Origin: Diphasiastrum complanatum
Lineage: Eukaryota; Streptophyta; Lycopodiopsida; Lycopodiales; Lycopodiaceae
DNA length: 64,000 bases
Assembly (NCBI GenBank): GCA_029204225.1
Contig: CM055093.1
Coordinates: 1,423,877-1,487,876 of the forward strand
Direction of reading: 5' to 3'
The notes beneath the pieces are model-generated. The model saw only the letters and a list, made by a program, of their open reading frames with translations, made no database searches and was not told the DNA's origin. Position numbers and translations under genes: made by a program. Positions 46,282-57,601 of this stretch are shown here, piece by piece; position 1 is the stretch's first letter; every line of letters starts with the position of its first letter.

Positions 46282-47733
46282 TTATAATACAATCAATACA
46301 TTTACATTGAGTATTTCTCCTCTGTCTTGTTTATCTTTTCTTAAAATAGCAATCATACTATCAAGCTTCTTCCATACATCAACTTTTAGTACTCTAGTTT
46401 TGTCGTCTTTCTCGAAGTGTTGAGTGACAACAATAATATCTATCCAGACTGAGTGTTGAATATTAGAAGCCTTACCAATATGATTTGATAGGAATCGACG
46501 TGCTTTTGCTCCTCCTATGCTTGGCTTAGTTGGTATATTTCTAGTCTCTCTTGAAAGATTTTCATCTTTTTGAATTTTGACATGTCCCTTATGAAGTCCT
46601 GATTTTGATAACACTTCTTCTAATCGAGAGATAGCTTCCTTTGCGGATGATGTTGGCTTACTATTCCAAGCAAAAACTATATGAAGATAAATGATCTTTT
46701 CTATTAATCTAACTTCTGCATGAAGAGTGCAAATATGCACATTTTTCAAGGGGATAGGTAGCACAGGCTTCCAATTTGGATTTGCATATTCTCTAGTAAT
46801 TTATGTACTTCTAGTAACATCTTTTGCCATTTTCATGCAGTAAAAACAAGGGTATTTAGATGTAGCATCATGAGAGACATTATACATGCATTTCAATGTT
46901 TTCAAATCACCTGTTAAGTGCCATTCAACATTGAAGTCTCCAACTCCTGGAACATTGAGAAGTCCTCCATCCATATGGTCCTTGATGATCCTAGGATAAG
47001 ATGTCCTTGAGAATATCCATGATAATATATCATGATCCTCCTTCAGCACCTGTCCAAAGAATTAATCAAACTTAGTTTACAAAGAATTAATGCTATTCAA
47101 TGAATGTAATGTAATAATGAGACGAGTTACCTGAAACACTGCCAATCACCATATATCATTTTTAGACTAGACATTGAATCTAAAATTTTCTTGGTCCTCT
47201 GTTTGTGATAGTGCACCATTCATGAGAGTTATACTAACCCTCTCCATCTTTTTCCCTTTTACAATTTCTGACTCATCTAACTTAAGTACTATGATTATTT
47301 TGCCATTCACCTTTTCATAGGTTATATCATAGAATATGATGATGTATCTCAGCAAGTAATTTAGTTCAACAAATAAGTTGTTTGATGAATTATAGAATAT
47401 CGATCTTCCATCAGTTTCATACACCTCCTCAATATGAAATGGAGTTCCAATGATCTTATGCATACCTATGTTTATTGTATCCCTCTCTTTCTTCAAGTGA
47501 TATGTCCTAGGGATTGGGACCTTTCTAATTTGAACTTGCTTAAAAGCTTCTCTAATTAGTTTAAATATTCTTGCATATGCTTCCCTGCTAATACCTGCAA
47601 AATTACAAGCACCTTGAACTATAGTCTTATCTAAAAAAATCTGAATGTCCACCATTAAAGACTCTGTTATTTTACACTTTACATTTGAACACCTATTGTT
47701 CATCATGATACGCTCAGTGGATTTGCCTGTCAA
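46282..47733 (-). pseudogene. DDE-like transposase gene, copy B
   Basis: Reads MTGKSTERIMMNNRC (47733) through GACNFAGISREAYARIFKL, SSNNLFVELNYLLRYI and VLKLDESEIVKGKKMERVS (first Asp) to an intron (about 47131-47056, GTAACT donor, GGACAG acceptor). It continues VLKEDHDILSWIFSRTSYP, EWHLTGDLKTLKCMYNVSH (second Asp), YPCFYCMK, VHICTLHAEVRLIEKIIYLH, GLHKGHVKIQKDENL and VWKKLDSMIA. It ends at 46282, about 200 residues earlier than copy A. Stops are few (TAG/TGA at Trp or Gln positions near 47120-47170 and 46800). Cutting and joining of element ends is the expected role. Confidence 0.65.
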
Positions 47734-47789
47734 TATTGTGAGATGTCTTTGCCTCGAATCCAGGTATGGAGCTTTCTGTAAAATACCAA

Positions 47790-49370
47790 TATGGTATATC
47801 TTTTTACCTTTTTAGGGACAGTAAAAGCAAGTCGAAACACATAATACGATGCGGTCAATTTTCTCATGAGAAATTTAAATGAAAAGAGTACATTGTGCAT
47901 CTTCTAAAAAGTAGTTGTAAAGATAGACGTTTTTATAAGTTGCTTAAAGAACATAAAATGATAGCTATATGTATGCTTCTAATTGGTTCAACATGTAGCT
48001 CAAGCAGGCTTGTATGGCATGGATTTGTGCAAGCTATAAAGTGCTTTGACTCTCTAATCTTTGTATGGGAAGTTTGTGGCTAGTATGGCACGGATCTGCC
48101 CTAGTACCTAGGACAGACTGTATTGCTAATGCTATAATGCTTGGTAGGGAAGATTGAACGTATGTTTTGTATTTGCAATTAAGTTGATAAGGTAGTGATT
48201 TTTGTTTCGTACATGGATAACAACTGATATTTAGCTATGACACCTGTCTTTCTCACGTAAATAACTCATGCGGTTGTGCTTTGTGGGATGGTGGCAGCTA
48301 ATAGTTGAGTATCCTAAAACTTGTTTTGCTTTATGGTACTCTATACTGTAAGACTTTATACAGCTTTGTTTTTACCTGTTATGTTATAAATTAAAGGGTT
48401 CAAAGGGTTTGGTTTAGGGTTTGCTCCCTATCTACCATCAACATTGTGTCCAGTGATAGGCCCAAGTCATCCGTGAGGTAGCAGCCCTCCATAAAAAAAG
48501 AACAGAGTGGCGAGCCCAGCCAATGCCAACCACATGACTGCGCACCTAGCATGCGGCAGACTATTTGACCCAGCAGGTGCAGCTATTCAGACAAATGCTA
48601 ATGAGCTACCAGATTGCATTCGATCAATACCGACACCAAGCCCACTAGGAGTTATCCAGAGCCAAGGCCATATTGAGAGAATGGCAGCAACAAATGGCAC
48701 AACAACCACCAACATCCCAAGTGGTAATTCCACTAACACTTCAACTAGAGGCTGCACTGGCCATGAAGGCCGAGCTCAAGGGCAAGAGGCAGTGGGGCAA
48801 GAGACAGACTAGGGACAAAGCTAGGGGTTAGAGTAGAGCATGACACCATCGACGGAGGTAGCAACAAGCGTCATCCTCCCAAGGGTCTCGCTCCATATCA
48901 GCCTCTAGGGCCTTCAGAAAATCCAAAAACGTGGAGGAGGAAATCAACAAATGTCTAACGCAACATCCCTATGAATCCTCCTGTAGTGGGTGGTAGGTTT
49001 CCTTCACTGCCAAATAAATCAAGGGCAATGAAATCTCGTGTCTCCTTGCGTGTAAGTAGTACATCTTGGAGCACACACTGTTGGCCATCAGGGCGTATGT
49101 GTCTAGCCCGAGGACACTGAGAATAAATTCTCACTACGTCTCCATTCCACGACGCAAAAAAATGGACGTAGTGCAGGACACCTTTGGAGCAGATAATGAT
49201 CAGAACCATGAACTGGTCAAATATCCATTCCGAATATGGCTGAGGCACATATGTAGATGCCAAAAGGGCACTAGGTTAATCCCATATTTTGGATACCCTT
49301 CAGATATTGTAGGATTCGTCTTGCCATTTGCCAATGTGCCATGCCAGGATTGGAAGAGAATTGGCTTAAA
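47790..49370. other. Intergenic with weak coding-like relics
   Basis: At 48430-48830 one plus-strand frame, interrupted by a few stops, reads as a Gln/Arg-rich coiled coil (QMLMSYQIAFDQYRHQ, LREWQQQMAQQ), possibly a gag-like relic. At 48955-49263 a 102-codon minus-strand frame has protein-like composition but no recognised domain. Nothing else is supported. Confidence 0.3.
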
Positions 49371-49414
49371 GCTTAGACAGAGAAAGTCAAATTGGGTCTG
49401 GTACAAATTGTAAG

Positions 49415-49650
49415 GTACATCATACTACCGATTAGGTTTTGGTAGGGTATACCTTCCATCTTCTGTTTTTCTTCCTTTGTTTTCGGACAATCATGCTTCG
49501 TCAATTTGGTTCCAGCTATCATTGGTATGGCTTTTTCTTTGTAGTCTATCATTCGATACTGCTTTAGCACTTTTCTGGCATACTTTGACTGACTCAGATG
49601 TATTTCTCTTTTTATTCGATCTCTTCTGATCGTGTCTTTTGGTCCTAGAG
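49415..49650 (-). pseudogene. Copia reverse transcriptase/RNase H junction fragment
   Basis: Minus-strand reading gives HLSQSKYARKVLKQYRM, ..PKTKEEKQKMEGIPYQNLIG, SMMYLTICTRPNLTFSV, the region between the RT thumb and RNase H of Copia elements (consensus Y..LIGSLMYL..TRPDI). Only about 90 residues remain, with no LTR nearby. Confidence 0.85.
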
Positions 49651-49800
49651 GCATGTTTGACTTTCCCGAATCATTCGACCTTCGACCTTCGTTTCGTTTC
49701 GTGTCTTAGGGTTTTCGAGGTACGTTGACTTTCGCGAATTGTTCACCATTCGACCTTCGCTTCGTGTCGCTTCGCTTCGCATCGCGACAAAGTTGCAGGA
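49640..49800. repeat. TTCG-rich degenerate repeat
   Basis: Repeated CGACCTTCG and (GCTTC)n/(GTTTC)n phrases, CpG-rich against an AT-rich background. Not coding. Confidence 0.6.
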
Positions 49801-50071
49801 GTTCACAATTTATGACAGTCAATATCAATATCCAGAATACAAGATCATCCCAATGTAAGTCAATATCAATATTTAGAATCCAAGATCATCCGAGTGTCGT
49901 TGTCGACTTGGAGTGGTTTTATGACCAACCTATTGGATTCTCCCTCTCACTTACATATTATTATATTGGTGTTTGTAAATTCACGTGTAGTAAACAAGGT
50001 TGTTTTCCACGTCATCTCCAATGCCACGACCCCCCTCATGGAAATGGAACCGTGCTAAAATGTAAGAACGA

Positions 50072-50240
50072 GCGATGGCGTTTCTCTAATTTTGCATCAT
50101 ATTTTGTATCGATGGATGGCACGTTACGAAGGATCGGAGCGAGAGTCGTCGATGGCGTTGCTCTAATCTCGGTTAACATTTTCTGTCGATGGATGGTAAG
50201 ATATGATATGATCGTAGGCATTGCTCTTATTTTGCATACC
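50072..50240. repeat. Degenerate tandem repeat, units of about 65-80 bp
   Basis: The phrase GATGGCGTTKCTCTAAT...TCGATGGATGG occurs at 50073 and 50151, and a third partial unit (GGCATTGCTCTTATTTTGCAT) at 50217. Not obviously coding. Confidence 0.6.
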
Positions 50241-50263
50241 ATGTATTGTATTATCTATGTGCA

Positions 50264-50640
50264 TTAGTGATAATGGGGAGTTATGAGGAGTGAACTAGGA
50301 GCAAACGACGAGAACTGCAGCAAAGTACGCGGTGTGTTATGTCGTGGACGCCATGCATTTGGAGTGGCTTCCTTTTCTTGCAAAGCATTCAACCGACTTA
50401 CTTTTCTTCCTGTACACACCTCCTCTTCAGTTTTCACAATACAAGCTCTTGCAACAGCTATATTAACTTCGGCAATGGCGCTATACTTCTCTTTTAGATT
50501 GATTAGCATCTGTAAACAACGTATGCCTATTGCCAATGCTCGTCTATATCTCATTGCTTCACTCTTTCTTATTGTATGTAGTAAGTGGTGTCGAGCGTCC
50601 GTTGAAGCATTTCTGGCGATTCTGCGATAGACAACAGCTG
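50264..50640 (-). CDS. Hypothetical minus-strand ORF, possible exon
   Basis: The ATG at 50554 opens 96 codons. The frame stays open upstream for a further 30 or so codons (VVYRRIARNASTDARHHLL...), and the composition (Ala/Arg/Glu-rich, helical) is more protein-like than the overlapping plus-strand frame 50283-50630, which reads hydrophobic. Either could be real. No domain recognised. It lies head-to-head with the gene at 51117, so a shared promoter is conceivable. Confidence 0.25.
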
Positions 50641-51116
50641 CAGGAAGCGGGAAGGATTATGTTCGTCTCTTTTCAGGTTATTTTTCTCTGAAAGCTAAGG
50701 TAACCTACTCTCTTCAATATTTCTGTTCTTTTCATTTATCTTCATGATTTTTAAATCTTTACATTCCTGATTAAATTATCCCAAATGACTCGATTTCTTT
50801 TGGCAGGGCTCATGTGTGTAGTCCTGCGTAAGTCTGATGTGCTTTTACATCTAGCTACAATATTTCAATAGATCTATATATTTGGGATTTTTTCTTTCGC
50901 AATGAATGGGTTTGGCGGTGCTTGTTTATGTTTATATAAGGCGAAATTTTGTTTGAATAAAGTTTTCCTTGATGTGTTCGTTGCAGGGTGACGGTATACG
51001 TTGGTTGCGGTTACCTCTTTAAATTGGTTGTTAAGTATACGGATAGGTGTGATAAACTATGAAGAATATATAACAAGGCTATGACATCGGATAATTAAAA
51101 CAGAAATCTACGAGAC
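50640..51116 (+). other. Probable spliced 5' leader of the 51117 gene
   Basis: Candidate splice signals: a donor in AGCTAAGGTAACC (near 50700), an acceptor TTTTGGCAG (near 50807), a donor CCTGCGTAAGT (near 50826) and an acceptor GTTGCAG (near 50986). They would give short non-coding exons before the start codon. Prediction only. Confidence 0.35.
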
Positions 51117-51938
51117 ATGGAAGAGAGCATCGCCACAGGATTAATTCTTCTCAGGATCACTGTCCCCCATGCACTGGCTGAAGCTGAATCCTTCAAGCAA
51201 ACCTGCACATCAATGCTTTCTTCCATCGATGAAAAATGTTTTCATGACGAAAGCAACTGTGGCGGACGAACGGACATATGCATAGACCGCTATGCGGAAC
51301 AGATCGACGGGCAGGATTGGCGGGGTTTTCAACGGGTGCAGCACTTACTCCAATCTATCAGATTATCCTACGGTGAATTACTCCAGTACATAAGGAGGAA
51401 ACAGGAAGATTTCAAACTGAAGATGGATACTATTAAAGTCTACACACTAAAGCTTTTTCTTCTTTCAGCATCCCTCATAGCGGCACTTTGTTTAGGCTTC
51501 TGCCTTGCAAGGTCGTCTGAAATCTGTACTCCAACAGGCTTTTTTCAGGCCGCTTTTTTGGTCTTGCTTCTCTACTGCAGGGACGATCGTAATTCTATCT
51601 GGAGTATATTACGTAGCCTCAATTATTCAAATGTTGCTTGGACGAAATTGCAGAACAATATTGAAACACTAGAACGGGCCAGATACAGGTTACTTTTAGT
51701 CATCGAGCAGGCCCGTACATCAGAGATTTGTATGAAAAATAATTGGATAGAAATCAGGCGGGTCACAGGCGTTTTTAGATTTGCAGCGCAACATCAAAAA
51801 ATCTGTTGCGGGCAAGTCATCCTGCCAACCATGAAGCACGTGCTTCAATGCCTTGAGACGAGCATTGAGCAGATGAAAGAGCAGCTGACGCTTTTGCACG
51901 AGTTTATTCAACAAGCCACTTTCAGCTGGGGAATGTAG
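51117..51938 (+). CDS. Two-pass membrane protein of unknown function, 273 aa
   Basis: A single open frame from ATG 51117 to TAG. The N-terminal half is soluble and helical with Cys residues (TCTSMLSSIDEKCF, DESNCGG). Residues about 108-155 form two hydrophobic stretches (VYTLKLFLLSASLIAALCLGFCLA and FFQAAFLVLLLYC) separated by a short polar loop, so a membrane hairpin. The C-terminal half (about 170-265) is helical with heptad-like spacing (LQNNIETLERARYRLL, LETSIEQMKEQLTLLHEFIQ), likely a coiled coil. The layout of helical domain, central hairpin and coiled coil is reminiscent of plant UPF0496/At14a-type proteins, but I see no decisive motif. No stops, normal codon use: probably an active host gene. 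Confidence 0.65.
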   Translation: MEESIATGLILLRITVPHALAEAESFKQTCTSMLSSIDEKCFHDESNCGGRTDICIDRYAEQIDGQDWRGFQRVQHLLQSIRLSYGELLQYIRRKQEDFKLKMDTIKVYTLKLFLLSASLIAALCLGFCLARSSEICTPTGFFQAAFLVLLLYCRDDRNSIWSILRSLNYSNVAWTKLQNNIETLERARYRLLLVIEQARTSEICMKNNWIEIRRVTGVFRFAAQHQKICCGQVILPTMKHVLQCLETSIEQMKEQLTLLHEFIQQATFSWGM

Positions 51939-52330
51939 ACGACTTTATATGCTTTTATTGCAGGATCGCAAAGAGCATGTGCTCACTACTGACGCCATGC
52001 ATTATTCAAGAGTGTTTCAAATTCAACTCGACGGTCAGAATTTAACTGTAATTTCTATTTCTTCCAGATCAAAATTTCCCAGGTCTCATATGCAAATAAG
52101 ATGGGCAATTTTCAGTTGCTTCTCCTGCTTCTGTGAGGTGACATTTGCTTTTAATTCAATTTGTTTCGAGGAGCCTTTCTAAAATAACACACCTTAAATG
52201 GACGCGGGCAGGTCACGCCGCCATGCTTCAACATCTACATCATCGAGGCTTGCCAGTAACTGCATAAGTTTGAAACTTTCAGAGAAAGTTTCATGACACT
52301 GGTCAGAACATTTGCTTGCTTAAAGGGGTT

Positions 52331-52708
52331 TCACTTGATTGTTAAATTGCTTTGATTGTTTTGCAATATGGAGGACACGAGGGGGAGATTCTCACGTCTC
52401 TCTTCCACGGGACAAGTAGTCTGAGCAACTCTAATCTTAGTTCGTGTTGTCTTTTGACTTCTGATGAGTATTTCTATATTTTGTCTGTTTTTTGGCCCAA
52501 TGACAACCAGCGTACTTGATTCAACTAGGTGCTGTGACAACCAAAGCCAACGAAGTAATCTCAAATGGATTCTATTCCCCTTATAATAATCTTTAACCTC
52601 CATGAACCACACAGTCGAAAGGGTGGAAGGCGAACAATAAGTCAACTTCTTCGAACACGATCTTGCAAGCTTTTCCAAAACACGAATACAATGAGAAGCA
52701 GCAAACAA
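52331..52708 (-). CDS. Hypothetical ORF, 125 codons
   Basis: ATG at 52708, rich in Arg/Ser/Thr, no membrane segment and no recognised domain. It could be chance or an exon of a decayed gene. It lies convergent to the 51117 gene, 390 bases past its stop. Confidence 0.2.
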   Translation of the reverse strand: MFAASHCIRVLEKLARSCSKKLTYCSPSTLSTVWFMEVKDYYKGNRIHLRLLRWLWLSQHLVESSTLVVIGPKNRQNIEILIRSQKTTRTKIRVAQTTCPVEERRENLPLVSSILQNNQSNLTIK

Positions 52709-52719
52709 TTATCCTAACT

Positions 52720-53900
52720 AGAAGGCAACAGCAACGACTCGCAATTTGGCTCAAAAAAAGAACTGTACCGGCTTAATGCCAAATGCTCAGCTTTCCATTG
52801 TATTGTATTGTAAATAGTCTCTAGAATGTTCATGTAAATTTAAAACCAGAATTTGTTGTCCTTATCACAATTTGGACAGCTAATAAAAAGTTACACAATT
52901 CAGATGAAAAATTTGACAAATGTGCATGTGGACAGCCAATGACTCATTGCCACATAGCACATGTAGGTTATGTTAAGATTTTTCTTTTTTTAGCCTCAAA
53001 CCTCCTAAGGTGGAAGGCCCTCTGACACGAGCCTTCGCCCCCATGAAAACTCCCAATACACATTGAAATCGATTTGATTATGTTGGTATGTTTGTAATCC
53101 TTCCAAGTGACATATGATGACCAAGGAAGTCAACCATTTTCCCTAGCACATTCAATCTGAAAAACTGGATTTACTTGGCTTTATTGCATTCTAGTTTTCA
53201 AACTCCTGAGCCATTATCAAAATGAGTAATGAAAACATGGGGCTTTACATTAGTTCTAAGTACAACAATACATTCAAAGACTAATGGATCTTATCTATAG
53301 AAGAATGTTCATTCAAAAATTGAGCACATAAAGAGTCTTTAAGAATATAAAGAAACGCATGTGTAAATTTACTCTAGACTATACTTGCATACGCTTTTGT
53401 CACTCCCATTTAAAAATTATAGAATGTGTAATGCTTTTGTCCATGTCTTTGAACTTGTGAACTTTTATATTACCAAGGACCTGAATGTCTTGTAGTTTAC
53501 AACTTGAATATATTCATTGTTTTCCCTTTCTGTATTGGATTGATGTGCTTTGTACAAGAATCTTAAATTTATATTCGTGTGACATGCAGTGTTGATTGTC
53601 ACAATGCAGATTTTGTGGGATCCTTATGGAAATCAGTCAACTATTGGATAAGGCACAATGTGTCCTTCTTTTGGTTATGTTGCTACCATATACTTACTCT
53701 AAGTGCTTGATAATGCAATTGTTTGATGAAGCTTACAATTGAGATATAACACCACCTCCAACTGGTAAATGTTGTACCAAATTGTGGATCCTTCTTGCCA
53801 ATGAGTGCACAAACCAATCAATGTTAGAAACCAATGAGATGTAGATATCAAATTCCATTCCCACTTGATACGATTCCTATATCGAATGTGCCATTTTTGT
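52720..53900. other. No supported gene
   Basis: AT-rich DNA, probably decayed transposon sequence belonging to the RT relic to the right; no motif survives. Confidence 0.35.
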
Positions 53901-54059
53901 ATTTTTGAGCCCTCTTAATCATTTGCCAATCTTGTGGACTTGATCAACCAGGAATGTTACAGTACTTGATACACTTAATGGAAACTATAGATTTAATTGT
54001 GCTTAGACGATGACATACTCCAAACTTCCTATGAAGCTCTAGTAAGAAATGTTTCTCAT

Positions 54060-54480
54060 TTGATCTTCTTCTTTTGACTATGGGTGCATAATCCTTGATA
54101 AAGTTAGCTCCAATTGGCTATCGCAAATTCACATGTTAATTTTTCTTTTGTTTTCTAGTGTTTTAATTCAATACATGCTACCATGACATCATCTACAAAA
54201 AGAAGAATTACTATAATAGCGATTTTTACAAACTTCAGTGAACAGAGTTATCAGCATCACTATTTTCAAAGCCTTCTCGGATAAAGAAACTACTTCTATA
54301 CATTGTTGCCACCATGCGCGAGAAGACAATTTCATTACATATATCAACTTTCTTCATCTTGCATACGTTATTTGTCATGCCTTTGCTAATGTACTCTTCT
54401 ACTTAAGCTATGTATCTCTCTTTAACAAGTTGAATATTCAAGATTATAGATTTCACCATTCATTTGGTCAATGACCTCTA
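54060..54480 (-). pseudogene. Highly decayed Copia reverse transcriptase
   Basis: Minus-strand pieces read NNVCKMKK (compare CKLKKSLYGLKQ) near 54360 and, about 150 bases further, VILLFVDDVMVACIELKH near 54205, the YVDD box of Copia RT with Phe for Tyr, followed by LTCEFAI. Stops and shifts throughout. Confidence 0.6.
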
Positions 54481-54778
54481 AGTCTCCAGTAATTGTGAGA
54501 TCAACTATTTTATCGATGTGAGTATGTCATGGGCATAGGTGTCATTGTCATCAAATCGTACAACATTGTGCATTATATACGTAGCTTCTTAAAGCTCATT
54601 TTTTAATGAAAATTTTACACATTCATTTTCTACTATCAAATTATTACCTTGCATCTAAATGTGTTCACAAATTTATAAGCATAGTTATTACATGTTGCAT
54701 GCTTGCTAATCCAATTGTAGTCTATCTTTTGTAGCAAAATTTGTACTCCATCTTGAGCAACAAGTTGTTTTTTTGCTT

Positions 54779-54872
54779 ATAGCTTAATACAATTTTGGTA
54801 GGACTAACCTGTCTTTTGTATAAACATAGCTTAATACAATTTTGGTAGGACTAACCTGTCTTTTGTATAAAC
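54779..54872. repeat. Perfect 47-bp tandem duplication
   Basis: Two identical copies of a 47-base unit, beginning ATAGCTTAATACAATTTTGG, lie head to tail. The lack of any difference points to a recent event. Confidence 0.9.
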
Positions 54873-54962
54873 ATATTCTTGCAATTTAGATTTGTAGATT
54901 GTCAAAATTGCTAACTTTGACATGGCTATCACATATGCCTTAAATTATCATTATTTCTAATC

Positions 54963-55880
54963 ATTAGAGGAGTTCCAAAATAAAAAAAAGACCCTTTGTA
55001 ATGACACTTTTATTTTTTTCTCTAGTTTCGATCGTCACCTGGCCCAATCAAAATGCACAAATTTGAAATCTACGTAACGTAGCTCAAATAAACTGAGAAA
55101 TAAAAATACATTGTAGCAAACTTTGAAATTTGTGTTCGGGCAGCATGGACGTATCCCATTGGTTTGCTCTTCTTGCCCGACACATGCTAATCTGCCTGAC
55201 GTCAATACCTCAAGTTAAATTTACTTAACTATGTTGGTTAGTATAATGAAATTTGCTAACCATATAGTTACAACTATAGAAATATAGTATGCACAGTTAC
55301 TGAAAATATAGTATGCACAATAACTGCGACTACTGTGCCATTCACATTAGATTAAATGTGATACAAAAAATTGAAATTAAGTATCATATCAGAGAGATTT
55401 TTGGCGTCCAATCTTTGTAAATAGCAATGGCAAGGAGACCAAGATCTATAGTTGAGTCTGTGATTCTTTACAATGAGAAAGATGACGCTGATAACTGGAA
55501 GCCAACAAAATATACGAAGAATTCATGGGTGTTGTTGCATCCATCATCAAAAGGCAATTTTTTGACAAAAGAAAAGGGCAAAAATGACACACACATCTTA
55601 TTGGAAAGCAAAATTTTTGAAGTTTAAGACTACTCCCTGAGGTCACTTGATATCAGAAGTTTTAGTACAACATGTATATATGCATTCAGAAATAAAAGTA
55701 CAAGGTATCCATCCTCATGATCATTGAAAATGTAACTGTAAGTATATCAAAACGTATGCACTCTACTGAAATCATAGGTGTTTTTTGATTGACGTCTTTT
55801 TTTCTCACATTTATATTCATCATGCATAAGTGAATGAGAGCTAGCACAATCACTTGCAGGAATATTGGATGTGATTCACT
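54963..55880 (+). repeat. 0.95-kb dispersed repeat, copy 2
   Basis: Matches 38031-38985; see there. It includes the second copy of the small ORF (55427-55627), which keeps the first part of the protein and then shifts frame. Confidence 0.85.
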
Positions 55881-55883
55881 CCG

Positions 55884-56350
55884 AGTTGAAATTCTGATAG
55901 AATCTAGTGTAGTATGCAGATCACATCACACAATCACCATAGCCACTCCTCACAAGCTCTCATAGATGGCACAACAAAGTTAAGTTTATTATGAAGCAAC
56001 ATTGTACATATAGCAAAGCCCCAAACTACATGGGCTCAACAAGTGTCACTAAACTGGCCTACCACCTGCCAAACTAGAGTTAGGCCCAATATGGCCACAT
56101 AAACCTAGGACATGCCCCTGACTGTAGCATAGTGAACTCAAAAATACACTGTCCAGGCTAATTTCTTCCTACATGTGGCTACCCGGCTAACCCAAGTAGT
56201 CGTCTACGAGATCAGTGCCCAATCAATATATCCTAACGGGCCACGTCCCGGTCACAACCATATACAGTAAACCAAATAAACTGTACAATAATTACATCAT
56301 CACATTTAGAGCTTATACTAATAAATCAAATCAAAACTAATTTTTAATTC
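55884..56350 (-). repeat. LTR family 2, third copy
   Basis: Collinear with 20961-21390 and, in reverse, with 19291-20502. A purine tract (on the minus strand, GAGCTTAAGGGAGAG) adjoins at 56350-56366, followed by sequence shared with 19200-19280 (..GCATAACATCTTTTGGACACTCC). It therefore looks like the 3' LTR and adjoining internal end of a minus-strand element. Confidence 0.8.
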
Positions 56351-56940
56351 TCTCCCTTAAGCTCAAATGTGATAAGAGTGCAAAACAATAATTTGTAGCA
56401 ACGTTTGGAGTGTCCAAAAGATGTTATGCATGTCCATGCTACCCTGTACTTGACTCACACTCAAGCACACCAACAAACCACCAGGTTTGACTCACAAAGT
56501 ATCATGCAACACAATGCTCATACAAAGAGTCTATCATATTGTTGACCAACTGACTCGTCCCCAATCTGACTTGAACACAAGTGGACCACATGAGCGACAT
56601 GGCTCAAACTGAGGAAATCCCATTGCCACCATGAGACTTGGATCCTCCATCTAGCTAGGCTGACATCCTATCAGACACTTACAAGCACAAACCTGTAAAG
56701 CCGACATAAATGAGCGACTGAGATTCAACCTGAGAAAATCTTACTGCTACCATAAGATTGTACCCTCACCAGATAGACAGCTAGTAGACAATGACAAGTC
56801 AATGAGCATAAAATGATTACTTTGTTTCACACGTAGCAAATGCACAACCACATGCAACTCGGACTCAAATCTAGACTCTCGTGACAAGGTAATATGCAAG
56901 CACACATTCATGCAAACCAACACGAATACGTCAAATACCG

Positions 56941-57588
56941 TTGTGTACTAGACTAGATTTAGCATACGCTATTAGCACGTTAAGTCAATTCATGTCTAAT
57001 CCTAGGATCTCTCATTGGAAAGCATTAAATAGAGTGATGAGATATATTCAAGGAATTTTAGATCACATCTTATGTTACGATGAAAATGCTATCGACCCAC
57101 TAGTCCTGGGAGGCTACTCCGACTCAGATTGGGGAGGAACAGTCTCTACCAGAAAATCTACCTCCGAGTTCTATTTCTATCTGGCAAGGGGAGCGATTTC
57201 GTGGAACTCAAGGAAGCATAAATCAGTTGCGCTTTCTTCGACAGAGGAAAAGTACATCGCAGCATGTCAAGCTTCAAAAGAAGCTGTATGGATCAGGTTA
57301 TTACTTCATGACTTATATCACACTCAGTTTAATGCTACCACCATTCTATGTGACAACTTGAGCTATATTTCACTGTCACTGAATCCCAGATTTCATGGCA
57401 AATCCAAGCACATAGAAATTCAGTATCATTTCATTCGGGAGAAAGTTTTCTCAGGGCAAGTGATCCTTCAATACTGCTCCACAACAGAAATGGTCATAGA
57501 CATCTTCACCAAAGCGCTTCCTAGGATCAAGCACCAGAAATTCTTCAACAAGCTAAATCTGACGAAGATACCAAGGCACCAACCGTGA
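56941..57588 (+). pseudogene. Copia-5 RNase H fragment
   Basis: 215 open codons: TRLDLAYAISTLSQFMSNP (consensus TRPDI), GYSDSDWGGTVSTRKSTS, ISWNSRKHKSVALSSTEEKYIAACQ, LCDNLSYISLSLNPRFHGKSKHIEIQYHFIREKV and IDIFTKALPR. In the box usually TEAEY, this one has TEEKY. The 5' part of pol is absent; the frame starts at the break. It is unusually intact (no stops) compared with other elements here, so it is a younger fragment. Confidence 0.9.
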
Positions 57589-57601
57589 CCTTAAGAGGGA
57601 C

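Larger units (their letters stand above)
42746..47790. mobile_element. DNA element copy B: transposase, ULP1-like protease and two other genes
   Basis: Coding units at 42746-43027 (+), 43193-44529 (-), 44755-46263 (+) and 46282-47733 (-) parallel copy A. It is shorter than A: no H3 domain, a shorter promoter, and a transposase lacking the C-terminal block. Intron positions are shared with A where both can be read. Left edge adjoins repeat R; right edge is unclear beyond about 47790. Confidence 0.7.
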
